From assembly GCA_021163155.1 (NCBI GenBank), contig JAGGXI010000009.1, forward strand, positions 1 to 6,675: a stretch of DNA of 6,675 nt, in the 5' to 3' direction. Below, in pieces: positions 1-6,452 of this stretch; positions within the stretch are counted from its first letter, which is position 1, and every line of letters starts with the position of its first letter. The notes under the pieces are model-generated. The model saw only the letters and a program-made list of their open reading frames with translations. It ran no database searches and was not told the DNA's origin. Made by a program: the position numbers and the translations under genes. This stretch comes from Candidatus Aerophobota bacterium. Its GTDB lineage: Bacteria; Aerophobota; Aerophobia; Aerophobales; JAGGXI01.

Positions 1-143
1 ATTATACCTTCTATCTTCTCCTTCTCAATTATGGAGGCCATAATGTGAACTTTTCTGTTTATTTCAGGGGAGATTTTATTGGCAAATTCGATAAATACTG
101 CCCTGTCCCCGACAATTAAATTTTTAATTTCTTCATCAGCCAT
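1..143 (-). CDS. pxpB: 5-oxoprolinase subunit B (PxpB/KipI family), N-terminal part, cut by the window edge
   Basis: This is a partial gene: the ATG is at 143-141 and 47 complete codons are visible before the window ends. The product begins MADEEIKNLIVGDRAVFIEF and continues with a stretch containing ISPEINRKV near residues 24-32. The G-D-R-A-(hydrophobic)-EF motif followed by ISPEIN is the usual N-terminus of the PxpB/KipI (allophanate hydrolase subunit 1-like) family. In the known complex PxpB works with PxpC and PxpA to cleave 5-oxo-L-proline to glutamate with ATP. In Bacillus the homologue KipI was first described as a kinase inhibitor. Position directly after pxpA supports the call. The start is the only ATG fitting the family alignment; the frame is open further upstream to a TAA near 177-179 but offers no ATG, GTG or TTG. 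No clear Shine-Dalgarno precedes it, only an A-rich stretch, unlike the other genes here. The rest of the gene is outside the window. Confidence 0.82.
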   Translation of the reverse strand, partial: MADEEIKNLIVGDRAVFIEFANKISPEINRKVHIMASIIEKEKIEGI

Positions 144-186
144 TTTTTTATAGCTGTCAGATATAATTAATATTTTTTATAAAAAA

Positions 187-214
187 ATTATACTTAGAAG
201 CCCCTAATTAACAA
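187..214 (-). promoter_or_regulatory. Candidate sigma-70-type promoter for pxpB
   Basis: Read on the minus strand, the pxpA-pxpB gap holds TTGTTA (209-214, 4 of 6 to the -35 consensus), a 16-base spacer and a perfect TATAAT (187-192). Transcription would start near 180, about 37 bases ahead of the pxpB ATG. The 95 bp gap is the widest in the gene cluster, which fits a separate internal start. The region is very AT-rich, so a chance TATAAT is possible. The match is seen in sequence; promoter function is inferred. Confidence 0.45.
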
Positions 215-238
215 AAAGTAGCTTTCATTAATTTAAGA

Positions 239-1006
239 TTACAGAAATCTTTTCATCGGGAGGACAAGAATTCCTTCTTTTTTCAATCCTTCTCTAATAA
301 CTTTAACTAACTCCACTGCCCCAGGACTATCTCCATGAACGCATATAGTATCTATCTTCCTTTTTATAATCTCTCCATTTATACACTCTATTTTCCCTTC
401 TTTTACCATTTGGATTACTCGAGAAAGCACTTTCTGAGGATTTGTAATTACTGAGTTAGGCAATCTTCGAGAAACAAGAGTTCCATCGGGATTATATGCT
501 CTATCCGCAAATGCCTCGGAGGCTACCTTTAGCCCCATCTCTTCGGCTATATTAATAACTCTTGAGCCTGCAAGTGCTAATACTATAAGTTCTTCATCAA
601 ATTCTGCTATTCCTTCCATAACTGCCCGGAATAGTTTTTCGTCATTTGCTATTGTATTATATAATGCTCCATGAGGTTTAACATGTTGTATTTTCTCTCC
701 TTCTGCTTTAGCAAATGCATATAGGGCGCCTATCTGGTATAAAACATAATTTTTTATCTCTTCCGGAGTAACATCCATCTTTCTTCTTCCAAATCCCATC
801 AAGTCAGGAAATCCCGGATGTGCTCCTATGCCTACCCCATTCACTTTGGCCATTTTAACTGTTTTTCTCATTATCATAGGGTCTCCAGCATGAAATCCAC
901 AACCAATATTTGCCGAAGTAACATATTTTATAATCTCATCATCCATTCCTATCTTGTAATGACCAAAACTTTCTCCCATATCACAATTTAAATCTATTTT
1001 CTTCAT
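239..1006 (-). CDS. pxpA: 5-oxoprolinase subunit A (LamB/YcsF family)
   Basis: The 255-residue product is PxpA, the subunit that with PxpB and PxpC converts 5-oxoproline (pyroglutamate) to glutamate in the cytoplasm at the cost of ATP. Length agrees with the family (about 245-255). Family motifs occur in order: [11 protein letters not shown] (5-15), GCGFHAGDP (35-43), GAHPGFPD (61-68) followed by GFGRR (71-75), VKPHGALYN (109-117), FADRAY (166-171) and VHGDSPGA (223-230). The conserved Asp, His and Lys of these motifs are all present, so the gene looks intact and active. The ATG at 1006-1004 is preceded by GAGGTGA (1014-1020) at 7 bases; this ribosome site overlaps the last codons and TGA of the isomerase gene upstream, so the two are probably translationally linked. 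pxpB follows after 95 bp. Older names are LamB/YcsF or 'UPF0271 lactam utilization protein'. Family assignment is firm; whether 5-oxoproline or another lactam is the main substrate is inferred. Confidence 0.95.
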   Translation of the reverse strand: MKKIDLNCDMGESFGHYKIGMDDEIIKYVTSANIGCGFHAGDPMIMRKTVKMAKVNGVGIGAHPGFPDLMGFGRRKMDVTPEEIKNYVLYQIGALYAFAKAEGEKIQHVKPHGALYNTIANDEKLFRAVMEGIAEFDEELIVLALAGSRVINIAEEMGLKVASEAFADRAYNPDGTLVSRRLPNSVITNPQKVLSRVIQMVKEGKIECINGEIIKRKIDTICVHGDSPGAVELVKVIREGLKKEGILVLPMKRFL

Positions 1007-1013
1007 TTAAAAA

Positions 1014-1727
1014 TCACCTCAATTTTTCTCTTAAGAGTTTACCACATCCCTCAATCTTTGGTTTACTGTCTTTAAATTTTTTAAGCATAGCCCAAAGTGT
1101 AGCTATATTACTTGAGATAACAGGTTTTTTAAGTTCTCTTTCTAATTTTTCTATAACTTCTATTGTGGAAAAGTTTGTGCAACTTATAAATATAGCTTCT
1201 GCTTCTTTAGAGTCAAGCTCCATAACCAATTCATAAGCCTGTTCCGGTTTCAATTTGCCGATTTTAAGGTTTTCCTTAATTCCAAAAGCTTTAAAGTCGA
1301 CTATCTGAAATCCATTTGCTGAAAAAAATTTCTTCTCTAATGTATTTATCTCATCAATGTAAGGAGTAACTACAGCTATTTTTCTCACCTTAAAAGCTTT
1401 TAGTGCATCTATCACTGCCCCGGATGTAGTAACTGCTGGAATTCCGCAGCATTTTTCAATCTTTTCCTCAATGACCTTATCATGCCCCATTCCTTTAAGG
1501 AGGCTTCCACTTGTGCACCCATATCCAATTACCTCAACTCCTGCGTCCGCCAATTTCAAGCTCTCTTCCTCTGCTTCTTCCTCCATTTTAGCCAGGCTCT
1601 CAGCAGTAACTTCCTTTAACCTCATCCGAGCAGTATGAATCGAAAAATCTGGAGACAGTAATTCATAAAATTCAGGTTCCATCGTCGTATTAGAGGAAGG
1701 GATAATTAATCCTAATCGTCTATTCAT
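1014..1727 (-). CDS. Two-cysteine enzyme of the maleate isomerase / Asp-Glu racemase superfamily
   Basis: The 237-residue product resembles maleate cis-trans isomerase and the related arylmalonate decarboxylase group, cytoplasmic enzymes without cofactor that act through cysteines. The N-terminus contains GLIIPSSNTTMEPEF (6-20) with the family's conserved Asn (N13). The two catalytic-type cysteines are C71 in GYGCTSGS (68-75) and C183 in SCTNFSTIE (182-190). Two active cysteines are the mark of the isomerases and racemases; arylmalonate decarboxylase has only the second. A further CC pair at 93-94 is outside the usual active-site motifs. A maleate isomerase role would fit nicotinate breakdown, but no other nicotinate gene is seen. 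Lying between a livF-type ATPase gene (41 bp away) and pxpA (7 bp away), it may instead be a racemase or isomerase for an imported acid. The ATG at 1727-1725 follows AAGGCGGT (1733-1740), one mismatch from a full Shine-Dalgarno. Superfamily is firm; the substrate is not known. Confidence 0.85.
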   Translation of the reverse strand: MNRRLGLIIPSSNTTMEPEFYELLSPDFSIHTARMRLKEVTAESLAKMEEEAEEESLKLADAGVEVIGYGCTSGSLLKGMGHDKVIEEKIEKCCGIPAVTTSGAVIDALKAFKVRKIAVVTPYIDEINTLEKKFFSANGFQIVDFKAFGIKENLKIGKLKPEQAYELVMELDSKEAEAIFISCTNFSTIEVIEKLERELKKPVISSNIATLWAMLKKFKDSKPKIEGCGKLLREKLR

Positions 1728-1768
1728 TGTTTACCGCCTTTAAAGATAAATTTAAAATTGGATTAAAT

Positions 1769-2473
1769 CTATATTCCCAGAAAAGCTTTTTTAACAATAT
1801 CGCTCTGGAGGAGTTCTTCTCCTGTGCCTTCTTGAATGGTGCGCCCTGTCTGCAAAACATACGCTCTATCCGCCAGTTCCAGAGCTTCACGCACATTTTG
1901 TTCAACAAGCAGTATAGTGTGTCCTTCCTCGCTCAGTTTCTTCACCACTTCCAGAACTTCGGTAACTAATTTAGGCATTAATCCCAAAGATGGTTCATCA
2001 AGCATCAAGAGTTTAGGACTTGCCATCAGACCCCTGGCGATAGCCAACATCTGTTGTTCTCCCCCGCTAAATGTGCCTCCCTTCTGTTTCCGTCTCTCCT
2101 TTAAAATAGGAAAAAGCTTATAAACATATTCTAAGTTCTCCTCTATTTTTTCTTTATCTTTAAGAGAGTATGCTCCCAACCGCAGATTCTCCTCTACTGA
2201 AAGAGGAGTAAAAATGCGCCGCTCTTGAGGAATATAGGTAATCCCTCTTCTAACAGCATCGGAGGTAGAACTTTTACTAATGTCTTCATTCTCAAATTCG
2301 ATTTTTCCTTTTGTTGGGTGAAGTCTTCCTTCAATTGTCTTTAAAATGGTAGTTTTCCCCGCTCCATTAGCTCCTACCATAGAAACTAATTCTCCTTCAT
2401 TAATCTCAAAAGATACCTCGTGAATCACAGGCATCCCTCCATATTTAACCTCTATTTTATCAACCTTTAACAT
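1769..2473 (-). CDS. livF: Branched-chain amino acid-type ABC transporter ATPase, LivF
   Basis: This 234-residue cytoplasmic ATPase would pair with LivG and drive import through LivH/LivM. Visible motifs are Walker A GANGAGKTT (34-42), Q-loop Q83 in YIPQERRIF, signature FSGGEQQ (135-141), and Walker B LLMLDE (155-160) followed by PSLGL. The switch position reads LLVEQN (188-193), with Gln192 where most ABC ATPases have His; this E-Q-N is typical of LivF. GEGTG-like C-terminal text (EGTGEELL) and a final FLGI also fit LivF. Two starts compete: GTG at 2482-2480, giving three more residues, and ATG at 2473-2471. I chose the ATG because AGGTGA (2479-2484) lies 5 bases ahead of it, whereas nothing suitable precedes the GTG. 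It overlaps the end of livG by 14 bases, which supports coupled translation. Homologues serve leucine/isoleucine/valine, urea and short-chain amide importers, so the family name does not fix the substrate. Confidence 0.95.
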   Translation of the reverse strand: MLKVDKIEVKYGGMPVIHEVSFEINEGELVSMVGANGAGKTTILKTIEGRLHPTKGKIEFENEDISKSSTSDAVRRGITYIPQERRIFTPLSVEENLRLGAYSLKDKEKIEENLEYVYKLFPILKERRKQKGGTFSGGEQQMLAIARGLMASPKLLMLDEPSLGLMPKLVTEVLEVVKKLSEEGHTILLVEQNVREALELADRAYVLQTGRTIQEGTGEELLQSDIVKKAFLGI

Positions 2474-3188
2474 ATCTCTCACCTAAATAAGCTTTTATTA
2501 CTCGTTTATCCTCTGCTACCTCTTTTGGCGGTCCCTCGACAATTTTTTTACCGCCGTCCAGCACTATTATTCTTTCTGAAATGGACATCACAACCTCCAT
2601 TATATGTTCAATGAGAAAGAGGGTAATCTCTTTTTCGCTGTGGATTCTCCTGATTAAGGCGACCATTTTCTCAGTCTCTTTTGGATTTAATCCTGCCGCC
2701 ATCTCATCAAGCATCAATAGCTCTGGTTTAGTAGCTAACGCTCTGGCTAACTCTATCATCTTCTGAGTAGCGATAGGTAGCTCAGTTGGATACGCATTTG
2801 AATATTCCTGTAACTCTAAGAATTCCAGTACCTCAAGAGATTTATCCCGGGCAATCCTGCGATTATCGGTTCTACAAAATGAGCCTACCATCACATTTCC
2901 CAGAACAGTAAGGTCTGCTATAACCTTCATCAACTGAAAAGTTCGGGCAATCCCTTTTCTATTTGTTTGAAAGGGTTTAAGAGCAGTTATATCTTCATCT
3001 TTAAAGCGAACTCTACCTTTATCTGGTTTAAGATATCCCACTATACAGTTGAATAAGGTTGTCTTTCCCGCTCCATTTGGACCTATCAATCCTATTATTT
3101 CTCCTTTTTCTACCCGAAGGGAAACATTGTCATTGGCAATTACTCCTCCAAATTCTTTCCTTAAGTTGGTTACTTCAAGAAGAGCCAT
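2460..3188 (-). CDS. livG: Branched-chain amino acid-type ABC transporter ATPase, LivG
   Basis: This 242-residue ATPase is the partner of LivF. It begins MALLEVTNLRKEFGG and carries Walker A GPNGAGKTT (36-44), Q-loop Q85 in ARTFQL, Walker B ELLMLDE (156-162) followed by MAAGLNP, and the switch His195 in LIEHIMEVV. The signature position reads LPIATQK (137-143) in place of the usual LSGGQ or LSYGQ; the following IELARALATKP is normal, so this is a variant signature rather than a broken gene. Degenerate signatures of this kind are known in some LivG branches. An upstream in-frame ATG at 3230 would add 14 residues, but these overlap livM and match nothing in the family. The chosen ATG at 3188-3186 has a near-perfect AAGGAGGT (3196-3203) 7 bases upstream, embedded in the last codons and stop of livM. 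Only 5 bases separate it from the livM stop. Confidence 0.95.
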   Translation of the reverse strand: MALLEVTNLRKEFGGVIANDNVSLRVEKGEIIGLIGPNGAGKTTLFNCIVGYLKPDKGRVRFKDEDITALKPFQTNRKGIARTFQLMKVIADLTVLGNVMVGSFCRTDNRRIARDKSLEVLEFLELQEYSNAYPTELPIATQKMIELARALATKPELLMLDEMAAGLNPKETEKMVALIRRIHSEKEITLFLIEHIMEVVMSISERIIVLDGGKKIVEGPPKEVAEDKRVIKAYLGERYVKG

Positions 3189-3193
3189 CTTAA

Positions 3194-4189
3194 TTACCTC
3201 CTTTTCCGAGCCCTTAAAACCAGGCCCCAAATTCCTCTTGGTTCCACTGCAGCTATCACCATTATTATTAAAGCATAAATCATAAAATCTACTCCCCGTA
3301 GAGCTCTTATTCCTCCCATCCAGGCTCCAAGATATCTATCCAGAGGAACAAGTATAGCCGCTCCTATTATAGGACCCCAGAAAGAACCGGCACCACCCAA
3401 CATTGTCGTTAAAGCTATTAATATGGAAAGGTCAAGACACATAACAGCATAAGGGTCAATATACATATTGTATACGGCATAAAATGAGCCTCCCACAGCG
3501 GCAAAAGTTGCCGTAATAGCGTAAGCCTTTGTTTTAGCCCAACGGATATTAACTCCCAGACTATCAGCAGCGTCTTCATTTGATTTAAGAGCTTTCAATT
3601 GATAGGCGAGTTTGGATTTTCTAAACCAGTTCATATAGAGAAAGCCTGCAGCGAAAATCGCAAAAAGAAAATAGTAGTAATAGTTTTCTGAGGTGAACTC
3701 CATATAGAGAAAATTTGGAGTCTTCTTAAAGGGAAGACAAATCCCCCTTGCTTCTCCTACAAAATCCCAGTTTAAAAAGATATCCTGCAGCACCAACGAA
3801 ACGGCAATGCTTGCTATAGCAAAATAGTGTCCTCTTAATCTAAAAAGAGGATAACCTATCATTAAAGACCAACCTATAGCTATGGCAACTCCTACAGGGA
3901 GAGAAAGCCAATAGGGCATATTCCACCATACCATAAATAAAGCCACAGTATAAGCTCCAATTCCCACATATTGAGCATTACCCAGAGCAACCTGCCCCCC
4001 ATACCCTCCTATGCTATTCCATCCCATAGCAAATATTGAATACAACATAAAATTAATCATCACCGTTTTGGCAAATGAAGAACCAGTGGTCCAGGGAAAT
4101 ATCAATAAGAAAATGAAAAAAAGGGGCAAAATTACCTTTTCTATCCGCGAAAAATCCTTAAAATCAAAAATATCCTTTATTACTTCCAT
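3194..4189 (-). CDS. livM: Branched-chain amino acid-type ABC transporter permease, LivM
   Basis: The 331-residue product is the second membrane permease of the importer. It is strongly hydrophobic, with likely membrane segments around residues 19-35, 42-58, 75-90, 95-112, 122-140, 170-186, 222-240, 252-280 and 302-316. Family landmarks are GGYGGQVALGNAQYVGIGAY (61-80), the cytoplasmic coupling loop around ALKSNEDAADSLGVN (200-214) that meets the ATPases, and MLGGAGSFWGPIIGAAIL (263-280). The C-terminus is basic (RARKRR), as expected for a cytoplasmic tail. The ATG at 4189 overlaps the end of livH by 10 bases; AAGGGA (4197-4202) sits 7 bases upstream within livH codons. The gene's own final codons provide the ribosome site for livG. 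Length is within the normal LivM range and no breaks are seen. Confidence 0.95.
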   Translation of the reverse strand: MEVIKDIFDFKDFSRIEKVILPLFFIFLLIFPWTTGSSFAKTVMINFMLYSIFAMGWNSIGGYGGQVALGNAQYVGIGAYTVALFMVWWNMPYWLSLPVGVAIAIGWSLMIGYPLFRLRGHYFAIASIAVSLVLQDIFLNWDFVGEARGICLPFKKTPNFLYMEFTSENYYYYFLFAIFAAGFLYMNWFRKSKLAYQLKALKSNEDAADSLGVNIRWAKTKAYAITATFAAVGGSFYAVYNMYIDPYAVMCLDLSILIALTTMLGGAGSFWGPIIGAAILVPLDRYLGAWMGGIRALRGVDFMIYALIIMVIAAVEPRGIWGLVLRARKRR

Positions 4190-5046
4190 CCGAACATCCC
4201 TTCAGGCCTTAAGGCTACTACTATAAAATAAAGGGCATATATAACGGCAAACTTAAGTTCAGAGGATACAAACTGTCCAAAGAATGTCTCTATCAAGCCA
4301 ATAATAAGACCAGCCAAAAAGGCGCCCTTTATACTGCCAAATCCTCCCAGAGCTACAGTAGCGAAGGCTAACATACAGAAGAGTATCCCAACTGTGGGAT
4401 AAACATAATAAAAATTAATCAAAAGAGCACCAGCGATACCTACTGTGGCTCCTCCCAATCCCCAGGCGAGACCATTCATCCATTCTGTCTTTATTCCCAT
4501 ATAGCTTGCTGCTTCGGCATCAATTGAAGTAGCCAGTAATGCCTTGCCTGTCTTCGTATAATTTATTATCCAATATACAAGCAAAAAGCTAACTAAACTT
4601 AAAAGGCCAACAAAAAATTTTGACCAGTCAATAACGACAGGCCCCATCATAAAGGTTTTACCAATTAAAACCCCTTTACTAAGAGTTTTAAAGTTCGGAC
4701 CAAAGATAAATAGAGCCAGATATCTTAAAAAAAGCATTAAACCAAATGTCCCTAAAAGTTGGGCAATCATTGGTCCTCTTAGCAAATGTCTTACTAAAAG
4801 GTAGTAAGATGCTATCCCTAGGACAAAACCTATTGCGGCGGCTATAGGAAGAGTGAGAAGGGGTTCCATAGATAAGATTACTGCTGACCAGTAAGCAGCG
4901 TACATTCCTATCATCAAAAATTCACCATGAGCAAAATTAACTATATTCATTACCCCAAATATAATGGTAAGCCCAAGAGCGATTAAAGAAAACACCAACC
5001 CCATTAAAATCCCGGAGACTAAAGCCTGTGAAACCAGAACTTCCAT
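4180..5046 (-). CDS. livH: Branched-chain amino acid-type ABC transporter permease, LivH
   Basis: The 288-residue product is the first membrane permease, expected to form the channel with LivM. The diagnostic N-terminal stretch GVMNIVNFAHGEFLMIGMY (31-49) is clear. The cytoplasmic coupling loop TGKALLATSIDAEAASYMGI (166-185) and the glycine-rich ALGGFGSIKGAFLAGLIIG (232-250) also match LivH. About eight hydrophobic segments are visible, for example near 8-30, 42-60, 64-85, 95-115, 143-161, 193-212, 218-254 and 265-280. The ATG at 5046-5044 follows AAAGGAG (5056-5062) with 9 bases between. The gene starts 83 bp after the binding-protein gene, a gap that holds a strong hairpin, and its end overlaps livM by 10 bases. 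Intact and of normal length. Confidence 0.95.
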   Translation of the reverse strand: MEVLVSQALVSGILMGLVFSLIALGLTIIFGVMNIVNFAHGEFLMIGMYAAYWSAVILSMEPLLTLPIAAAIGFVLGIASYYLLVRHLLRGPMIAQLLGTFGLMLFLRYLALFIFGPNFKTLSKGVLIGKTFMMGPVVIDWSKFFVGLLSLVSFLLVYWIINYTKTGKALLATSIDAEAASYMGIKTEWMNGLAWGLGGATVGIAGALLINFYYVYPTVGILFCMLAFATVALGGFGSIKGAFLAGLIIGLIETFFGQFVSSELKFAVIYALYFIVVALRPEGMFGWK

Positions 5047-5076
5047 TTTAGGATTCTCCTTTCTATTTTATTGGAG

Positions 5077-5108
5077 GGAGGCAGTTCATATTAATAGAAA
5101 CTGCCTCC
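5077..5108 (-). promoter_or_regulatory. Intercistronic mRNA hairpin between the binding-protein gene and livH
   Basis: Inverted repeats GGAGGCAGTT and AACTGCCTCC (5099-5108 and 5077-5086) form a perfect 10 bp stem around a 12-base AT-rich loop in the transcript. No U-tract follows on the minus strand, so it does not look like a full intrinsic terminator. Its place, 21 bases after the TAG of the binding-protein gene and 30 bases before the livH ATG, is where many binding-protein-dependent importers carry a hairpin that protects the 3' end of the upstream message or partly stops transcription, so that binding protein exceeds permease. Structure is seen; role is inferred. Confidence 0.65.
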
Positions 5109-5129
5109 TTTAATCAACATACGATTTTT

Positions 5130-6452
5130 CTACTTCCATCCAGGGAACGGATAAATAAAATCAGCGGTGGCCAAGTCAAATGGATACACAACCTCAAGAA
5201 CATTCTCCCCATTCTTCCACTGCCATTGCCCTATCATACCCGTGGCTAATATATTTTGGCCTTTTTCACCCGGACGTACGCCTCCAAATTCAATCCCCTT
5301 CCAAGCTACAACTAAATCTTTCCCTGGTATGCGAATCTCATTGAGTGTCTTTTGTAATGCCTTAGGATCGGTTGAGCCAGCCTCATTAAGCACATGAGCT
5401 ATGGTCTGCGTTCCAGTAAAAGACCTTGCAGAAGCACCGGTGAAATCGTGCCCTGTCTTTTCCTTAAAGATCTCATTTATCTTAGCCGCTGTAGGTTTTT
5501 TTTCACCCATTTTGGGTATAAATACCGATCGTGTAATTGTCCCGCTGATATCTTTTCCTAATTTAGGGAAGTCGGGATTTATAAATCCAGCGTCCTGTGC
5601 CCAGATTATGTTTGGAGCAGCCTTAAGGGATTTAAGAGTTCTAATGTACAGAATAGCATCAGAGATATAGGGAACAAAAAGATAAACTTTTGCTCCTGAA
5701 GCCATTAATCGTCCTGCCTCGCTTGTTAAATCTGCTGCCTGGTGAGGATATTTAAAGGATTCGAGCACCTGATATCCATATTTAGGGGCGATTTCTTCAA
5801 TTAACTCTTTTGCTGCTGAACCGTATTCTGTATTTTCAGCTGCCACAGCTAAAGTATTTAGCTCTTCTTTAGGAACCTTGCCCACTCCACGAACTTTACC
5901 TTCGGTGAGACCCTTCAAAAAATCAAACAGGTCTACAGTAAATGAACCATCATGAGGAGATGTTCTCCAGAACCAGTTAAGACCTCGCATAGTAAGCGCA
6001 GGAGATGAAGAATTAGGATTTAGCATGGGCACTCCATATCTTTCTGCAACCGTACTTACAGTTTTAGTTACCGAGCTATTATAACACCCCAATAGAGCTA
6101 CAACCTTCTCATCCTTAATTAATCTTTTTGCTAAGTCAGCTCCTCTTGCTGGGTCAGCCCTATGGTCCATAAATATCAGCTTTATTTTAGCTCCACCAAG
6201 ATTTGGAATACCTTCCCATCCAGCTATAGTAATATCTAACCCAGGATATTTGCTATTAATTATATCTTCAGCTAATTCGTAACCACCTCTCAAATCTTTA
6301 CCAGTGCTTGCCAATGCTCCTGAAAGAGGCATAACTACCCCTATCTTAATCTCTTTTGGAGGATTTGCCTGTGCTAAGGGAACTACCCCTATCAATATCA
6401 CTGCACAAATCAATAGACTTACTAAAAATAAGGATTTTACTTTGCTAAACAT
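5130..6452 (-). CDS. livK: Periplasmic amino acid-type ABC transporter substrate-binding protein (Peripla_BP_6, LivJ/LivK-like)
   Basis: The 440-residue product is the extracytoplasmic binding protein that delivers substrate to LivH/LivM. Residues 1-29 form a signal peptide: basic start (K4, K6), hydrophobic core from about 8 to 25, and a signal-peptidase-I site after AQA (27-29). C16 lies inside the core without a proper lipobox, so lipidation is unlikely. The mature part opens with EIKIGVVMPLSGALASTGKD (34-53), the family's typical first strand and ligand loop. LLGCYNSSVTKTVSTVAERYGVP (around 120-142), with the Ser pair 126-127 in the place where family members hold the amino acid carboxylate, and MLNPNSSSPALT (143-154) follow. 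NTEYGSAAKE (207-216) and YPHQAADLTSEAGRL (235-249) mark the second lobe. At 440 residues it is longer than E. coli LivJ/LivK (about 367-369) and near the urea/amide-type members. The ATG at 6452 has AAAGGAG (6460-6466) 7 bases ahead. Family is firm; substrate is unknown, with 5-oxoproline or a related compound suggested only by the neighbours. Confidence 0.93.
   Translation of the reverse strand: MFSKVKSLFLVSLLICAVILIGVVPLAQANPPKEIKIGVVMPLSGALASTGKDLRGGYELAEDIINSKYPGLDITIAGWEGIPNLGGAKIKLIFMDHRADPARGADLAKRLIKDEKVVALLGCYNSSVTKTVSTVAERYGVPMLNPNSSSPALTMRGLNWFWRTSPHDGSFTVDLFDFLKGLTEGKVRGVGKVPKEELNTLAVAAENTEYGSAAKELIEEIAPKYGYQVLESFKYPHQAADLTSEAGRLMASGAKVYLFVPYISDAILYIRTLKSLKAAPNIIWAQDAGFINPDFPKLGKDISGTITRSVFIPKMGEKKPTAAKINEIFKEKTGHDFTGASARSFTGTQTIAHVLNEAGSTDPKALQKTLNEIRIPGKDLVVAWKGIEFGGVRPGEKGQNILATGMIGQWQWKNGENVLEVVYPFDLATADFIYPFPGWK

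Noticed and set aside
205-238. Possible terminator after pxpA
   Set aside because: Only a weak interrupted stem (TTAA and AAAG against CTTT and TTAA) is seen, with no GC-rich core and no clear U-tract.
1720-1908. Minus-strand open frame of 62 codons overlapping the 3' end of livF in another frame
   Set aside because: It overlaps the clearly coding LivF C-terminus, and its translation resembles no known protein.
1727-1969. Plus-strand open frame of about 80 codons over the end of livF and the gap before the isomerase gene
   Set aside because: It lies almost wholly antisense to livF, has no family resemblance and no good ribosome site; it is a by-product of the minus-strand coding bias. Other plus-strand frames at 1836-2123, 2581-2766, 3049-3285, 4011-4226, 5167-5397 and 5401-5670 were rejected for the same reason.
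2474-2482. GTG start for LivF three codons upstream
   Set aside because: The AGGTGA ribosome site overlaps this GTG and is placed correctly only for the ATG at 2473; the upstream start has no site of its own.
3189-3230. Upstream ATG that would extend LivG by 14 residues
   Set aside because: The added residues lie within livM, match no LivG homologue I know, and the downstream ATG has a near-perfect Shine-Dalgarno at ideal distance.
4206-4215. GCCTTAAGGC palindrome near the start of livM
   Set aside because: It falls inside the last codons of livH, is only 10 bases with no loop, and is best explained as coding sequence.
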